A stretch of 45,415 nucleotides of DNA, from the NCBI RefSeq assembly GCF_005780185.1, contig NZ_VBUI01000029.1:1-45415 (forward strand), given 5' to 3'. Position numbers and translations under genes: made by a program. The stretch's first letter is position 1. The number at the start of each line of letters is the position of its first letter. The notes under the pieces were generated by a model. That model saw nothing but the letters and a program-made list of their open reading frames with translations. It searched no databases and had not been told where the DNA came from. Source of the stretch: Halomonas urmiana. GTDB lineage: Bacteria > Pseudomonadota > Gammaproteobacteria > Pseudomonadales > Halomonadaceae. Positions 9,401-16,613 of the stretch are shown one piece after another.

Positions 9401-9852
9401 ATCACGTGCCCCTTGGCCGAGTCGTGGCCGGGCGGGCACTTTACCTTGAACTGGTTGACTACGGTGAAGACGTTGTTGGCGGGCTCGTCCCAGTCGATGT
9501 AGCGCAGTGTCTGGCCGCGACCGCCGTCCCAGCCCTCGAGCCCCTCGACGGGCAGGCCATTCACCAGCAGCTCGGTGGCCTGCTTGTTGGCCTCCAGTAC
9601 CTTGCTCGCCGGCAGCCGGGTGATGGCCGCCACCGCCTGGTCCAGGCGCGCCTCATCGAGCCAGGGCTCGCCCTTGCGCAGGTTGAGCTTGCGCAGCCGC
9701 TCACGCAGCACGGGCTCCATCACCACCTGGGCGAAGCTCTCGCGGTGGGTCACGGCGGGATCGTCCACCGAGCCGGCCAGGTACTCCCAGCCCTGACCCA
9801 CCAGCTGGTCGATGAAGGGCTTTTCGACGTCCGTGTACTCGGGACCTGCCAT
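6484..9852 (-). CDS. hsdR: type I restriction enzyme, R (motor/nuclease) subunit
   Basis: A 1122-residue HsdR. It provides DNA cleavage and ATP-driven translocation in the HsdR2M2S complex. The N-terminal nuclease domain shows PDLVLF at 152-157 and VVECKS at 165-170 (PD-(D/E)XK fold). The helicase part has a Walker A TQGSGKS at 331-337, VDEAH at 472-476 and GFTGTP soon after. Residues 414-458 form an acidic, Gly/Ser/Pro-rich insert between motor motifs that looks like a flexible linker. AGGGAG precedes the ATG. It overlaps the YgjP-like gene by 4 nt. It is separated from hsdS by 2.4 kb of other genes and probably has its own promoter in 9853-10015. Confidence 0.95.
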   Translation of the reverse strand: MAGPEYTDVEKPFIDQLVGQGWEYLAGSVDDPAVTHRESFAQVVMEPVLRERLRKLNLRKGEPWLDEARLDQAVAAITRLPASKVLEANKQATELLVNGLPVEGLEGWDGGRGQTLRYIDWDEPANNVFTVVNQFKVKCPPGHDSAKGHVIPDLVLFVNGIPLVVVECKSRTVPEGLSQAVDQLRRYHDQRFLENEVEEHEGAPALFATSQFLVASNFDEARVGTIGARFAHYLSWKTVAPMREAEVAIDLGVADLSAQQRLVAGMLTRANLLDIVRHYTLFMNIGGQEIKLVCRYQQFRGVTRAVERLKLGKTRRQDGESDRRGGIVWHTQGSGKSLSMVFLVRKLRTDPALRRFKVVVITDRKDLQAQLSATAELTGESVEKAGNTAQLKKLLGRDGPGLVFGTIQKYRDPDAEDESEAEPDEAHAGGLDSGRRDAAEPGASGGSGTPKKPTLSEPFEVLNTSEDILILVDEAHRTQAGDLHANMMRALPNAARIGFTGTPIIMGDKKRTHDIFGEYIDRYTIKEAEQDGATVPILYEGRTAKGAIKDGASLDGLFEDLFRDHSKEELEAIKKKYATKGQIFEAPQLIQEKAQDILRHYVTHILPNGYKAQLVAYSRRAALRYFEALEQAKAELLEEAMALSPEDKALEDSELLLRPPRVKAAIQAWRYRHVLRELEFAVVFSSGNNDDPTWARWSERAAVENHIKRFKKPLPPLDGAIPKDLAKHDPLAFLIVKSMLLTGFDAPIEGVMYLDRSLREAELLQAIARVNRTGHGKSHGIVVDYFGVANHLKEALAAYSEEDIEGALQSLKDEIPLLRDRHLRVIDVLRAQGVDDLDDAEEGVQALADERVRAEFVVKLKEFNRGLDDVLPRPEGLEFVNDAKRLAYIHALARNRYKDTPELGRDIGNKVRKLIDDYVISLGIDPRIPPVQLTDAEFDAHIGRQVGERAKASEMEHAVRSHVRKHLDEDPVKYGRLSERLEELLQALDGQWAEQVEALQTLIQQLRDGASVDGEAIPEMPAHAEPFWRELVASAGLEVEQMDAATAQTLLDATEEVVATIQQEIAIPDFWKPSHIPDQERLKQHLFSQLMMGGLVPMNQAEATAERLFDLARSNHHKLVNA

Positions 9853-10015
9853 GCCGTGGCTCCCTGCTTGTATTCACTTGCCCGAGCATACCAGCCCGGA
9901 GGCCAATAGCTCGTTTCGGATATTGCGACTTTTGTTTATTTCGAATAGCCTGGCCAGTAACGATGGAACACGAGACGGCAGCCAGCAGTAGCCGGGGTTG
10001 CCTGGAGGTCATGCC

Positions 10016-10468
10016 ATGAACCATAACGCCCGGGATACAGTGCCCCACGATGCCGAGCTCACCCGCTTGGCCAGGGCCAGCGCCACCGAGCTCAGCCAGC
10101 TGCTCCGTGAGCGGCCCGAGAGCGACCGTGCGCACATCAAGCTGGATGGTGCTGACCTGGTGCTGCCCCGTCAGGCGCTGGTGCTGCTGCGTGACCTGCT
10201 GACCGAGATGGCCCAGGGCAATGCCGTGACCATCCTCCCCACCCATGCCGAGGTGACGACCCAGGAAGCCGCCAACATGCTCAATGTCTCGCGGCCCCAT
10301 CTGGTCAAGCTGTTGGAAGAGGGCGCGATTCCCTTCACCCGAGTCGGCACGCATCGCCGGATTCGCCTGCAGGATCTTCTGGCCTACAAGCGCCAGCAGG
10401 AGGAGGCCTCCGAGGCAGCTCTACAGGAGCTGGCCGACCAGGCTCAGGACCTGGACATGGGCTACTGA
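10016..10468 (+). CDS. HTH (excisionase-fold) DNA-binding protein, antitoxin-like, orphan
   Basis: A 150-residue protein with a MerR/excisionase-type helix-turn-helix at about 77-125 (VTTQEAANMLNVSRPHLVKLLEEG, then IPFTRVGTHRRIRLQDLLAYK). The N-terminal half resembles antitoxins that pair with PIN-domain toxins, where a DNA-binding antitoxin gene is followed by the toxin gene. No toxin gene follows here: a converging gene begins 32 nt downstream. I chose ATG 10016 because GGAGG (10004-10008) is spaced 7 nt upstream. It is divergent from hsdR across a 163-nt gap, so it could regulate hsdR. Either an orphan antitoxin or a local regulator. Confidence 0.65.
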   Translation: MNHNARDTVPHDAELTRLARASATELSQLLRERPESDRAHIKLDGADLVLPRQALVLLRDLLTEMAQGNAVTILPTHAEVTTQEAANMLNVSRPHLVKLLEEGAIPFTRVGTHRRIRLQDLLAYKRQQEEASEAALQELADQAQDLDMGY

Positions 10469-10500
10469 GTGTCATCTTGCCGCACTCATAGAGAACCCAC

Positions 10501-11427
10501 TCATTCTCTTGCTTTACCCAGCGGCCAGGCGGGTAGTTCCAGCAGTTTGTAACGAGGTCTGCCGCGCCCGGCCTGGGTCACCAGCATCTTTACCTGGACC
10601 ACCTGGCCGCGATGGTCATTGATGGAGTCGGGAGCTTCAACGCCCGGCCCTATCTTGGCCGTCAGCCACTCCTTGTTACCTTCAATCTGGAATTCGCAGC
10701 TGCCCTTATGAGGCATTGCGCCTCCAAATACTACCGAGAGCGCTTGTTCGCTCTCGGATAGATACTCCGTGCTCAGTCGTTCGAGGCTGCGTTTGACTTG
10801 GCTAGAATCCTTGAAGTGAAATGACTTGTCGGCATATTTGAAGGTGCAGAACGCTTCGTTCTCATTGAGGACGACAACGAAGTCACGGATCTTGTTCAAG
10901 GCCCGATGATCCATATCAGCGGCGGCTTCTGCTAGCTCCTCATCGTCGATGCCGACACTGCCGTCCAATAGGTTTCGGGTCGCCTCCAGGGCTCGGGAAA
11001 CCGTACTGTTATCGTCTAACTCCAGCTGCGCCGACGACTCCTGAAGCTGGAAACCAAAGGAGCCTCGTGCCGTGCCGGTGATCATCATCTGGTACTGCTG
11101 ACGATTTGGAACTGGTCCGGTGGGGGCCAATGTGGCATGTAGGGAGGCGCCGACCGCGGTGATTGCTTCAGAAAAAGCGGACAGTGCCTTGGTAGCAAAA
11201 TCGGCAATAACTCCCTCCGATCCTGCTACCGGACGCCCGCTGAATGTCAGCACGGCTCGAGCAAGTTCTCGCTCTTGAGGAACCACTTCCTCAAGTTGTT
11301 CCTTCACAACATTCAAGCGAGTTTCTACGCTGGCCCGATCCAGGACATCCTCGGGTGGAATTTTGTCCAACATTTTCTGGAGGCTGCTGACTTCCGCCTT
11401 GAGGGTAAAAAGCTCTTTCTGATTCAT
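10501..11427 (-). CDS. hypothetical protein coupled to a nucleotidyltransferase gene
   Basis: A 308-residue soluble protein whose family I do not recognise. Residues 1-55 are charged and heptad-like (a coiled coil is likely). The middle contains a Gly-rich beta-type stretch (MMITGTARGSFGFQLQE) and the C-terminal third looks beta-rich (CEFQIEGNKEWLTAKIG, then VVQVKMLVTQAGRGRPRYKLLEL). There are no membrane segments or signal peptide. Its ATG overlaps the stop of the upstream nucleotidyltransferase gene (ATGA, 11424-11427), so the two are probably made together and act together. It lies between hsdS and hsdR, a usual place for defence cargo. The function is unknown; a sensor, effector or antitoxin role is inference only. 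Confidence 0.65.
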   Translation of the reverse strand: MNQKELFTLKAEVSSLQKMLDKIPPEDVLDRASVETRLNVVKEQLEEVVPQERELARAVLTFSGRPVAGSEGVIADFATKALSAFSEAITAVGASLHATLAPTGPVPNRQQYQMMITGTARGSFGFQLQESSAQLELDDNSTVSRALEATRNLLDGSVGIDDEELAEAAADMDHRALNKIRDFVVVLNENEAFCTFKYADKSFHFKDSSQVKRSLERLSTEYLSESEQALSVVFGGAMPHKGSCEFQIEGNKEWLTAKIGPGVEAPDSINDHRGQVVQVKMLVTQAGRGRPRYKLLELPAWPLGKARE

Positions 11428-12014
11428 TGAGAGCCCTCCTGGTCTTTAAGCCTTTCAAGGTGCTCTCTGGCGGCTTGATCTGGCAATAATGAAACCTGAA
11501 GAAACCCTTTCCATGAGTCATCTCGGCGATGTGACCACATGCTGTACCAATAAGATGAGCGCTCGACCAACCTTTCAGGAGGAATGACGTTGATGGGCAC
11601 GAAATAAGCATCAACATGGTAGTTTTTCTTTATCTTAAGTTGTGCATCGGGAAGAATTCCAACGATCTCATTGAGATTGTTCAGCACTTCCTGCTGGTTT
11701 GTTCCGTCAGGAAAATTAATAAAGCTGACTACGTCGATGTCGTTGGGAGGCCGTTTTTCAAGTGCCTCGACGTGCTCCATGTAGCTTCCATCCAGCCACT
11801 GAAACCCGTTGGTCAGCCCGGCATCATGCAGACCCTGCCGGTAGCGGAGAAAACCATCGAGTATTCTGATACGCTCCTTCGAAGTGCCGAAGCGCTGGAC
11901 GAGATCGACCAGCGACACCTCATAGGGAGAGCGAGTCGGCGATGTCGGGTTGTTGGCATCCACCGGCGGCAGTATGCCTTCTGCTGTCCATTCAGGAATC
12001 GGCACGTAGATCAT
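11424..12014 (-). CDS. DUF6932-like predicted nucleotidyltransferase
   Basis: A 196-residue protein with the hallmarks of a minimal DNA polymerase beta-type nucleotidyltransferase: WLDGSY (G76, S77), then NDIDVVSF with D92 and D94, and a third acidic residue in VDAYFV (D135). The spacing between GS and DxD is longer than in MNT-type antitoxins and recalls the DUF6932 family. Such enzymes transfer NMPs to RNA or proteins in several toxin-antitoxin and abortive infection systems; the substrate here is unknown. It is coupled by ATGA overlaps on both sides: to the stub upstream (12011-12014) and the 308-residue protein downstream. The base composition is more AT-rich than the core genes, suggesting transfer. 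Confidence 0.65.
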   Translation of the reverse strand: MIYVPIPEWTAEGILPPVDANNPTSPTRSPYEVSLVDLVQRFGTSKERIRILDGFLRYRQGLHDAGLTNGFQWLDGSYMEHVEALEKRPPNDIDVVSFINFPDGTNQQEVLNNLNEIVGILPDAQLKIKKNYHVDAYFVPINVIPPERLVERSSYWYSMWSHRRDDSWKGFLQVSLLPDQAAREHLERLKDQEGSQ

Positions 12015-12172
12015 GGGGCTTCCCTGCGCTTCTTCATTTGACTCGTTACTCTTAGTTTAGTTGCCCGCTCGAAAGCCCGCCATGCGCCACCTGACCCCTC
12101 GGGGGTCTTGCCGTTGGTGATGTCCTTGAGCAGCTCGGGCAGCGAGCGCTTGGTGCTGTCGAAGGTGGTCAT
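12011..12172 (-). pseudogene. stub of a DUF262-type gene
   Basis: A 53-codon ORF too short to be obvious. Its first 22 residues, MTTFDSTKRSLPELLKDITN, followed by GK, match the usual beginning of DUF262 (GmrSD/ParB-like nuclease fold) proteins, which normally continue with a QLPDFQR-type motif. Here the sequence instead runs into TPEGSGGAWRAFERATK and ends MKKRREAP. I read this as a DUF262 gene reduced by internal deletion or recombination, leaving its start and a foreign or C-terminal tail. Its TGA overlaps the ATG of the nucleotidyltransferase gene. The stretch before its start shares GCGGTTCCCTGTG (+ strand) with the hsdM leader, so it may still serve as a translated leader for the two genes below. 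Confidence 0.5.
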
Positions 12173-12218
12173 GGCGGTTCCCTGTGCGATGAGGTTCTTT
12201 TGTTGTGGAAGCCCCGGT

Positions 12219-13505
12219 CTATGCCGGGGTGGTGATCTGGGCCTGGTCGAGAAGCGGGGTGACGCGGACGCGACCGATAAGGAGGTCGTCCATAAGACCC
12301 TGTTTTTGATTGCTCAGCTTACTCAGCTTCAGTTTTTCATCTGCCACCCGTCTCTCAAGTGAAAGAATTCTCTCTGATGCTTTTTTCTGTTCGTCAATGC
12401 TCGGCACAGGGCATGGAAGAGATCCAACTCCATCCTGCGATATAGTTGTCATGGTCACCTGCTTAGCATTACCCATAAAGTGCAAGCGGGCATTGCTCGA
12501 CAGGCACCATGCGACCAAGAATCTGGGATCAACTTTAGATGATGGTCTAACCCGAATAATATGACACTCGAAGACTGCCGGCTTGTCGGCGATTTTCAGC
12601 CAGTTGCAATGAGCAATCCCTTCTAGTTTTAATGAGCTTCTAGTAAAGAACACATCCCCGGGAAGGGCGTCATACTTACCTACCTCTACTTCGTTGGCAT
12701 CGAAGCGCTCGCAAGTCCCCAGATTTATATCATCCCCTTTATAAAGGTCTGCAACATTAATCAGAGGTGTCCCGATGCCTGCTCTGGATACCTCCTTGAA
12801 GACACCATTTATCATTCCATTGCTGGAAAGGTCTTTTAACTTTTCGACGCCCCACTCCTTCGGAATCAACCCCAGCGGCGACTCCTTGTAGAGCTCCGGG
12901 GCCTGCTCGGGGCTGGAGCGGAGCCGGCCATTTTCGTCGATGCCGCGGGTCAGAAGGTCGTGGAGCATGCCCTCCTTGACCTTCTCCAGCTTGGCGATCA
13001 GCGCCTCGGTCTTCTGGATCTGGGTGTCGAGGGTATCGAGGACCCTGCCGATTTTCTCCTGTTCCTTTCTGCTGTTCGGAAACAGAAGCTCATAGCGCTT
13101 CAGCTCACTTCTTTTGATGTGCTTCATGGTGCTTCCATGAGCACTTTTGTCCATCTCCGCAACAGCGTGAAAAAGAACATGATATAGGAGGCGGTGGCTT
13201 ACCCCCTCTGCCGGCTTGACCTTAAAAAGGTGCTGATTAAGCCAGGCTGGACCTCCATTCCACTGCACCACGCAAAGGGTGCCACTCCATGAAAAAATGA
13301 TTTCGCCGTTGTCGATTTTGAAATCTTCACTCAGGCGACCTTGATAATAGTCACAGTCGGCGCTGGAACCAGTAATCTGTGCAATCCGAACGATGGGGAG
13401 CCCATGCTCAGACCAGTCCTCGGGCTTGAAAGCGTAGCCATTGATGTAGGCGGCCAGGTCGGTGAGGTTGACACGGCTCCAGCTTGGCAAAGCGTGCTCA
13501 GACAT
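12219..13505 (-). CDS. hsdS: type I restriction enzyme, S (specificity) subunit
   Basis: A 428-residue HsdS that sets the DNA target of the complex. Two target recognition domains (about 1-150 and 225-380) alternate with helical conserved regions; the first contains [28 protein letters not shown], written here in the family form, and the second [18 protein letters not shown]. The gene start at 13505 overlaps the hsdM stop by 8 nt. The two recognition domains are visibly AT-richer than the conserved regions (for example 12320-12840 against 12845-13020), the usual sign of domain exchange between strains. Both half-targets are expected to differ, but the recognised sequence cannot be read from the DNA. 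Confidence 0.93.
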   Translation of the reverse strand: MSEHALPSWSRVNLTDLAAYINGYAFKPEDWSEHGLPIVRIAQITGSSADCDYYQGRLSEDFKIDNGEIIFSWSGTLCVVQWNGGPAWLNQHLFKVKPAEGVSHRLLYHVLFHAVAEMDKSAHGSTMKHIKRSELKRYELLFPNSRKEQEKIGRVLDTLDTQIQKTEALIAKLEKVKEGMLHDLLTRGIDENGRLRSSPEQAPELYKESPLGLIPKEWGVEKLKDLSSNGMINGVFKEVSRAGIGTPLINVADLYKGDDINLGTCERFDANEVEVGKYDALPGDVFFTRSSLKLEGIAHCNWLKIADKPAVFECHIIRVRPSSKVDPRFLVAWCLSSNARLHFMGNAKQVTMTTISQDGVGSLPCPVPSIDEQKKASERILSLERRVADEKLKLSKLSNQKQGLMDDLLIGRVRVTPLLDQAQITTPA

Positions 13506-15921
13506 ACCCCAGCCCCTCCAGATACTGCTGCAGCTCCCTGGCGGCGGCATCCCGCTCGGCCTCGATATCGGCCAGCGTCACCCGGTACTTGTCCCACCAG
13601 GTCTCGAAAGCGGCGATTAACTGCTGGCGCTGCTGGCGGATATAGCGCTCCAGGATGCCCTTGAGGTCGTTGTGCAGGATGGTGCCGACGAGCACGGCAG
13701 CGGCGGGCTCGTCCAGGGCGTCCACGGCGGCGTTGAGGTGTTCCTCGAAGCTAGCGACCTTAGCCTTGTGGGCCTTGCGCACCTGGGTGCGCTGGCTCTT
13801 CCAGGCCTTGATCTCGGCCGGGGTGGGGGCGTCGTCCTCCTCGCCGTCGCCCGATTCTACTTCGTCGCCGTCATCGCCCTCTGGCTTGGCCTCGGCGGCC
13901 TTGATCTGCGCGTCCAGCTCGGCCTTGCGGGCGGCGAGTTCCTCCAGATCTGCCACGTACTCCTCGAGCAGGAAGTGGACCAGGCGGTGGTCGAGGGGGT
14001 TGGCCTTGCTCTGCTCGTCCTCCAAGAGGCTCACGATGCTGGTGCGCCAGGCGTCCACCACGCCCAGGCAGCCGCGGGCCTGCAGGGTGCGGAACTCGTT
14101 CTTGTTGTCGAACCAGAAGCCCGCGATGATGCCGCGCACCGCGAAGCGGTCGAGCATCGCGGTGGGCTCCAGGGCTGCGGTGAAGCTGCCCAGCAGCTCG
14201 TCACGCAGCCGAGTAAGACGACCGCCGTTGCCGGTCAGACCGGTGATGCTGCCGCCGTGCTCGGCCCACCAGGCCTCGAAGGCAGCCATCACGCTGGCCT
14301 CCTTCTGCTGCAGGCCGGTGTCGGCCTCGATGGCGGGCTTGAGCTCGCGCTTCTCGCTCAGGTGCTCGGCGAAGTCCACGTAGTCGGGATCGCTTGCCCG
14401 GGGTAGGAAGAGCGCCATGGGGTCGAGGCCCTGGGCATCGAACAGCGGTTGCCTGGCGCCGATCTCGGCCACCGGAACGCCGCCCTTCAGATGGGCGCGC
14501 ACGTCCTGGGGCTCCGGCAGCGGGGTGTTATCGGCGTAGCGGCGGATGTTGAGGTTGTAGTCGTTGTCGCGCAGCTCCGCGAGGGGCACCACCCGGGCGA
14601 AGCCGGGCTCGTCGGTGAAGGCCTCATAGGTGCTGGCGATCTTCTCGATATGCTCCGGCAGCAGGTAGTTCTGGGCGCGTCCCTCGTAATACTCACGGTC
14701 GGCGTTGATGAAAAGCACCTTGCCCTTGCGCTCGTCAGGCTTGGCGCCCTTGGCGCGCAGCACCAGGATGCTGGCCGGGATGCCGGTGCCGTAGAAAAGG
14801 TTGGTGGCCAGGCCGATCACGGCCTCTACCAGGTCGTCCTCGAGCAGGCCGGCGCGGATGCGCTTCTCGTCGCCACCGCGGAACAGCACACCGTGGGGCA
14901 TGACGGTGGCCAGGCGGCCGTCGGACTTGAGGCAGGCGACCATGTGCTGCAGGAACATCAGGTCGGCCTTCTTGGCGCCCTCCGGCACGCTGCCGTAGTG
15001 GAAGCGCTCAGGGAAGTTCTGGCTCGGCGTGTAGCCGATGGAGAAGGGCGGATTGGTGAGGATGCGGTCGAAGCGCACCAGCTCGCCGCCCTCGACGTGC
15101 TGCGGGTCGGTGAGGGTATCGTCGTTGCGCAGGTCGGCGCTGCTCACCCCGTGCAGCAGCATGTTCATCTTGGCGATGGCCCACACCGAGCCGGAAGCCT
15201 CCTGGCCGAACAGATTGAGCCGGCGCGGATCGCCGCCTTGTTCCTCCAGGTACTCCTTGGCGAGGATCAGCATACCGCCCGAGCCCATACAGGGGTCGTA
15301 GACGCTGTGGCCCTCCTGGGGATCCATCAGCCGCACCATCATGCGGACCACCGGGCGCGGGGTGTAGAACTCGCCGCCCTTCTTGCCGGCGGAGTCGGCG
15401 AAGTCGCGGATCAGGTACTCGTAGGCGGCGCCGAGCAGGTCGGGGAACTCGAAGTCCTCGTTGCGCAGGCGGTACTCGCTGAAGTGGACGATGAGGTCGC
15501 GGAGCTTCTTGTCCGGCAGGGTAGTGGAGCCCACCTTGCGCGTGAAGTCGATGTGCTCCAGCACCCCGGCGAGGCTGGGGTTGTGCTCCTCCAGGCCGGC
15601 CAGCGCCTTGTTCAGTGCATTACCGACGCCCTGGTGGGCCTCCTTCAGCAGGTAGCCCCAGCGCGCCTGCTCCGGCACGTAGAAGGTAGCCTTGTACCAG
15701 CTTGGCATCTCGATCACTTGGGCGATGTCGATCTCGCTCTTGCCGGCCTGCCTCAGCTGGCCGCGGACCTCCTCCTGGCGCTGCTCGAAGACGTCCGAGC
15801 AGCGCTTCAGGAACAGCATGCCGAAGATGTACTCCTTGAACTCCGAGGCGTCCATCCGGCCACGCAGGATGTCGGCCGCCTTGAACAGGTGCCGTTCGAG
15901 TTGGTTGAGGGTGAGGATCAT
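13498..15921 (-). CDS. hsdM: type I restriction enzyme, M (N6-adenine methyltransferase) subunit
   Basis: An 807-residue HsdM. With HsdS it methylates adenine in the target and protects host DNA. The N-terminal HsdM domain ([17 protein letters not shown], then [20 protein letters not shown]) is followed by the SAM-binding motif DPCMGSGGM at 209-217 and the catalytic NPPF at 290-293. It is longer than the common 500-residue form: about 250 C-terminal residues are helical and charged, with an acidic linker ([21 protein letters not shown]), likely coiled-coil. It is the first gene of the hsdM-hsdS transcript. A hairpin (15950-15968) lies in its leader, about 30 nt before the ATG. Confidence 0.95.
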   Translation of the reverse strand: MILTLNQLERHLFKAADILRGRMDASEFKEYIFGMLFLKRCSDVFEQRQEEVRGQLRQAGKSEIDIAQVIEMPSWYKATFYVPEQARWGYLLKEAHQGVGNALNKALAGLEEHNPSLAGVLEHIDFTRKVGSTTLPDKKLRDLIVHFSEYRLRNEDFEFPDLLGAAYEYLIRDFADSAGKKGGEFYTPRPVVRMMVRLMDPQEGHSVYDPCMGSGGMLILAKEYLEEQGGDPRRLNLFGQEASGSVWAIAKMNMLLHGVSSADLRNDDTLTDPQHVEGGELVRFDRILTNPPFSIGYTPSQNFPERFHYGSVPEGAKKADLMFLQHMVACLKSDGRLATVMPHGVLFRGGDEKRIRAGLLEDDLVEAVIGLATNLFYGTGIPASILVLRAKGAKPDERKGKVLFINADREYYEGRAQNYLLPEHIEKIASTYEAFTDEPGFARVVPLAELRDNDYNLNIRRYADNTPLPEPQDVRAHLKGGVPVAEIGARQPLFDAQGLDPMALFLPRASDPDYVDFAEHLSEKRELKPAIEADTGLQQKEASVMAAFEAWWAEHGGSITGLTGNGGRLTRLRDELLGSFTAALEPTAMLDRFAVRGIIAGFWFDNKNEFRTLQARGCLGVVDAWRTSIVSLLEDEQSKANPLDHRLVHFLLEEYVADLEELAARKAELDAQIKAAEAKPEGDDGDEVESGDGEEDDAPTPAEIKAWKSQRTQVRKAHKAKVASFEEHLNAAVDALDEPAAAVLVGTILHNDLKGILERYIRQQRQQLIAAFETWWDKYRVTLADIEAERDAAARELQQYLEGLGYV

Positions 15922-16360
15922 GTACAGCGGTTCCCTGTGTTCGATGAGTCGGCCGCTTCGTGCGGCCGTGGTGACTGGTACCTATCTCATCAAACTTGGG
16001 GGCGGAAGGCCACGCGCGATTGGTGGAAGCAGGATAGGCAGCTGCCGGACAGGCCGCGATGGTGGACGAGGTGGACAGGGTGTATGGGTAAGATTGGTAG
16101 CGGCTGCTACTCTGGCTGTTGAGGAAGGCGCCCCTCTAGCCCTTAGTTGGCGGGAAATTTCGCAAAATTTTTTTTGGGGCACGGGGGTAGTACAAACAAT
16201 AGGCCGGGGGAGGGGGCCCCTGCCCCTGGGGGGCTTGCTGGCTGGTCGTGAGGTGGCCGGAATCCAGACGGTGTGAGGCGGTCCCTGCCACTTCGCTATG
16301 AGGGTGCGCGCCACATCCTGCCGGCTGTCACCCATATGTCACCTGAAGCGAAAGGCAACG
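15922..16360 (-). promoter_or_regulatory. hsdM upstream region with leader hairpin
   Basis: No gene is visible in these 439 bases. Nearest to hsdM is the block GCGGTTCCCTGTG (15927-15939, + strand), also found before the DUF262-like stub at 12174-12186, and a 7-bp hairpin CGGCCGC/GCGGCCG at 15950-15956 and 15962-15968. Further out, 16155-16175 is A/T-rich with a run of T, and 16200-16245 is very G/C-rich with alternating CCCC and GGGG blocks able to fold. The hsdM promoter should be here, but I cannot assign -35 and -10 boxes safely. Confidence 0.4.
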
Positions 16361-16400
16361 AAAAACCGCTACTCGGCACTGTCCGTAAGTAGCGGTTTTT
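16361..16400. terminator. bidirectional terminator, probably the original tRNA-Arg terminator
   Basis: AAAAACCGCTAC (16361-16372) and GTAGCGGTTTTT (16389-16400) form a perfect 12-bp stem around a 16-nt loop, with a U-run when read either way. It lies 11 nt beyond the 3' end of the truncated tRNA-Arg copy at 16412-16465. This position suggests it was the native terminator of the tRNA-Arg gene before the island inserted, and it now insulates hsdM from the island. Confidence 0.75.
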
Positions 16401-16411
16401 ACATTCTATTT

Positions 16412-16465
16412 TGGCGCCCCCATCAGGATTCGAACCTGAGACCTTCCCCTTAGGAGGGGGACGCT
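16412..16465 (-). repeat. truncated tRNA-Arg copy (att site, distal)
   Basis: The 50 bases 16416-16465 are identical to 19578-19627 in the intact tRNA-Arg(CCT) gene, covering the anticodon arm through the acceptor 3' strand; TGG at 16412-16414 corresponds to the encoded CCA. The 5' half of the tRNA is missing, so it is not a working tRNA. This is the attachment-site duplication left by integration. The base next to CCA is C (+ strand, that is a G discriminator) at 16415, whereas the intact gene has T (an A discriminator) at 19577. Confidence 0.9.
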
Positions 16466-16586
16466 TAGATCCAATGGAGCAGGAGGGGCGTAAGGCGCAA
16501 TTCATCTTTCCCCCTTAAAATCAGAAAGTTGTTCTTTGGTCGTGCCGCTTTGCGCTGCGCATGATCTTGCCCTATATTGATCAAAA

Positions 16587-16608
16587 CTAGGGGGCAAGGT
16601 AGGGGGCG
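16587..16608 (+). repeat. G-rich direct repeat, candidate integrase arm site (left)
   Basis: CTAGGGGGCAAGGTAGGGGG followed by CG, containing two AGGGGGC units 12 nt apart. A copy with 20 of 22 identical bases lies at 19498-19519, near the other end of the element. Paired repeats inside both ends of an integrative element are typical of arm-type binding sites for the N-terminal domain of tyrosine integrases. It sits just before the int start codon and could let the integrase control its own gene. Confidence 0.55.
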
Positions 16609-16613
16609 GAGCG

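Noticed and set aside
6502..9909. 1135-codon ORF on the + strand opposite hsdR
   Set aside because: It is the antisense shadow of hsdR in GC-rich DNA; its protein is a repetitive Leu/Gly/Val/His composition with no domain motifs.
11424..12014. classical MNT/HEPN or AbiE pair
   Set aside because: The GS-to-DxD spacing is longer than in MNT proteins and the partner lacks the HEPN RxxxxH motif; it also does not resemble AbiEi.
14449..16122. 557-codon + strand ORF opposite hsdM
   Set aside because: Shadow of hsdM; no motifs and no ribosome binding site.
16412..16465. second functional tRNA-Arg gene
   Set aside because: Only the 3' part of the tRNA is present; the D arm and 5' acceptor strand are missing.
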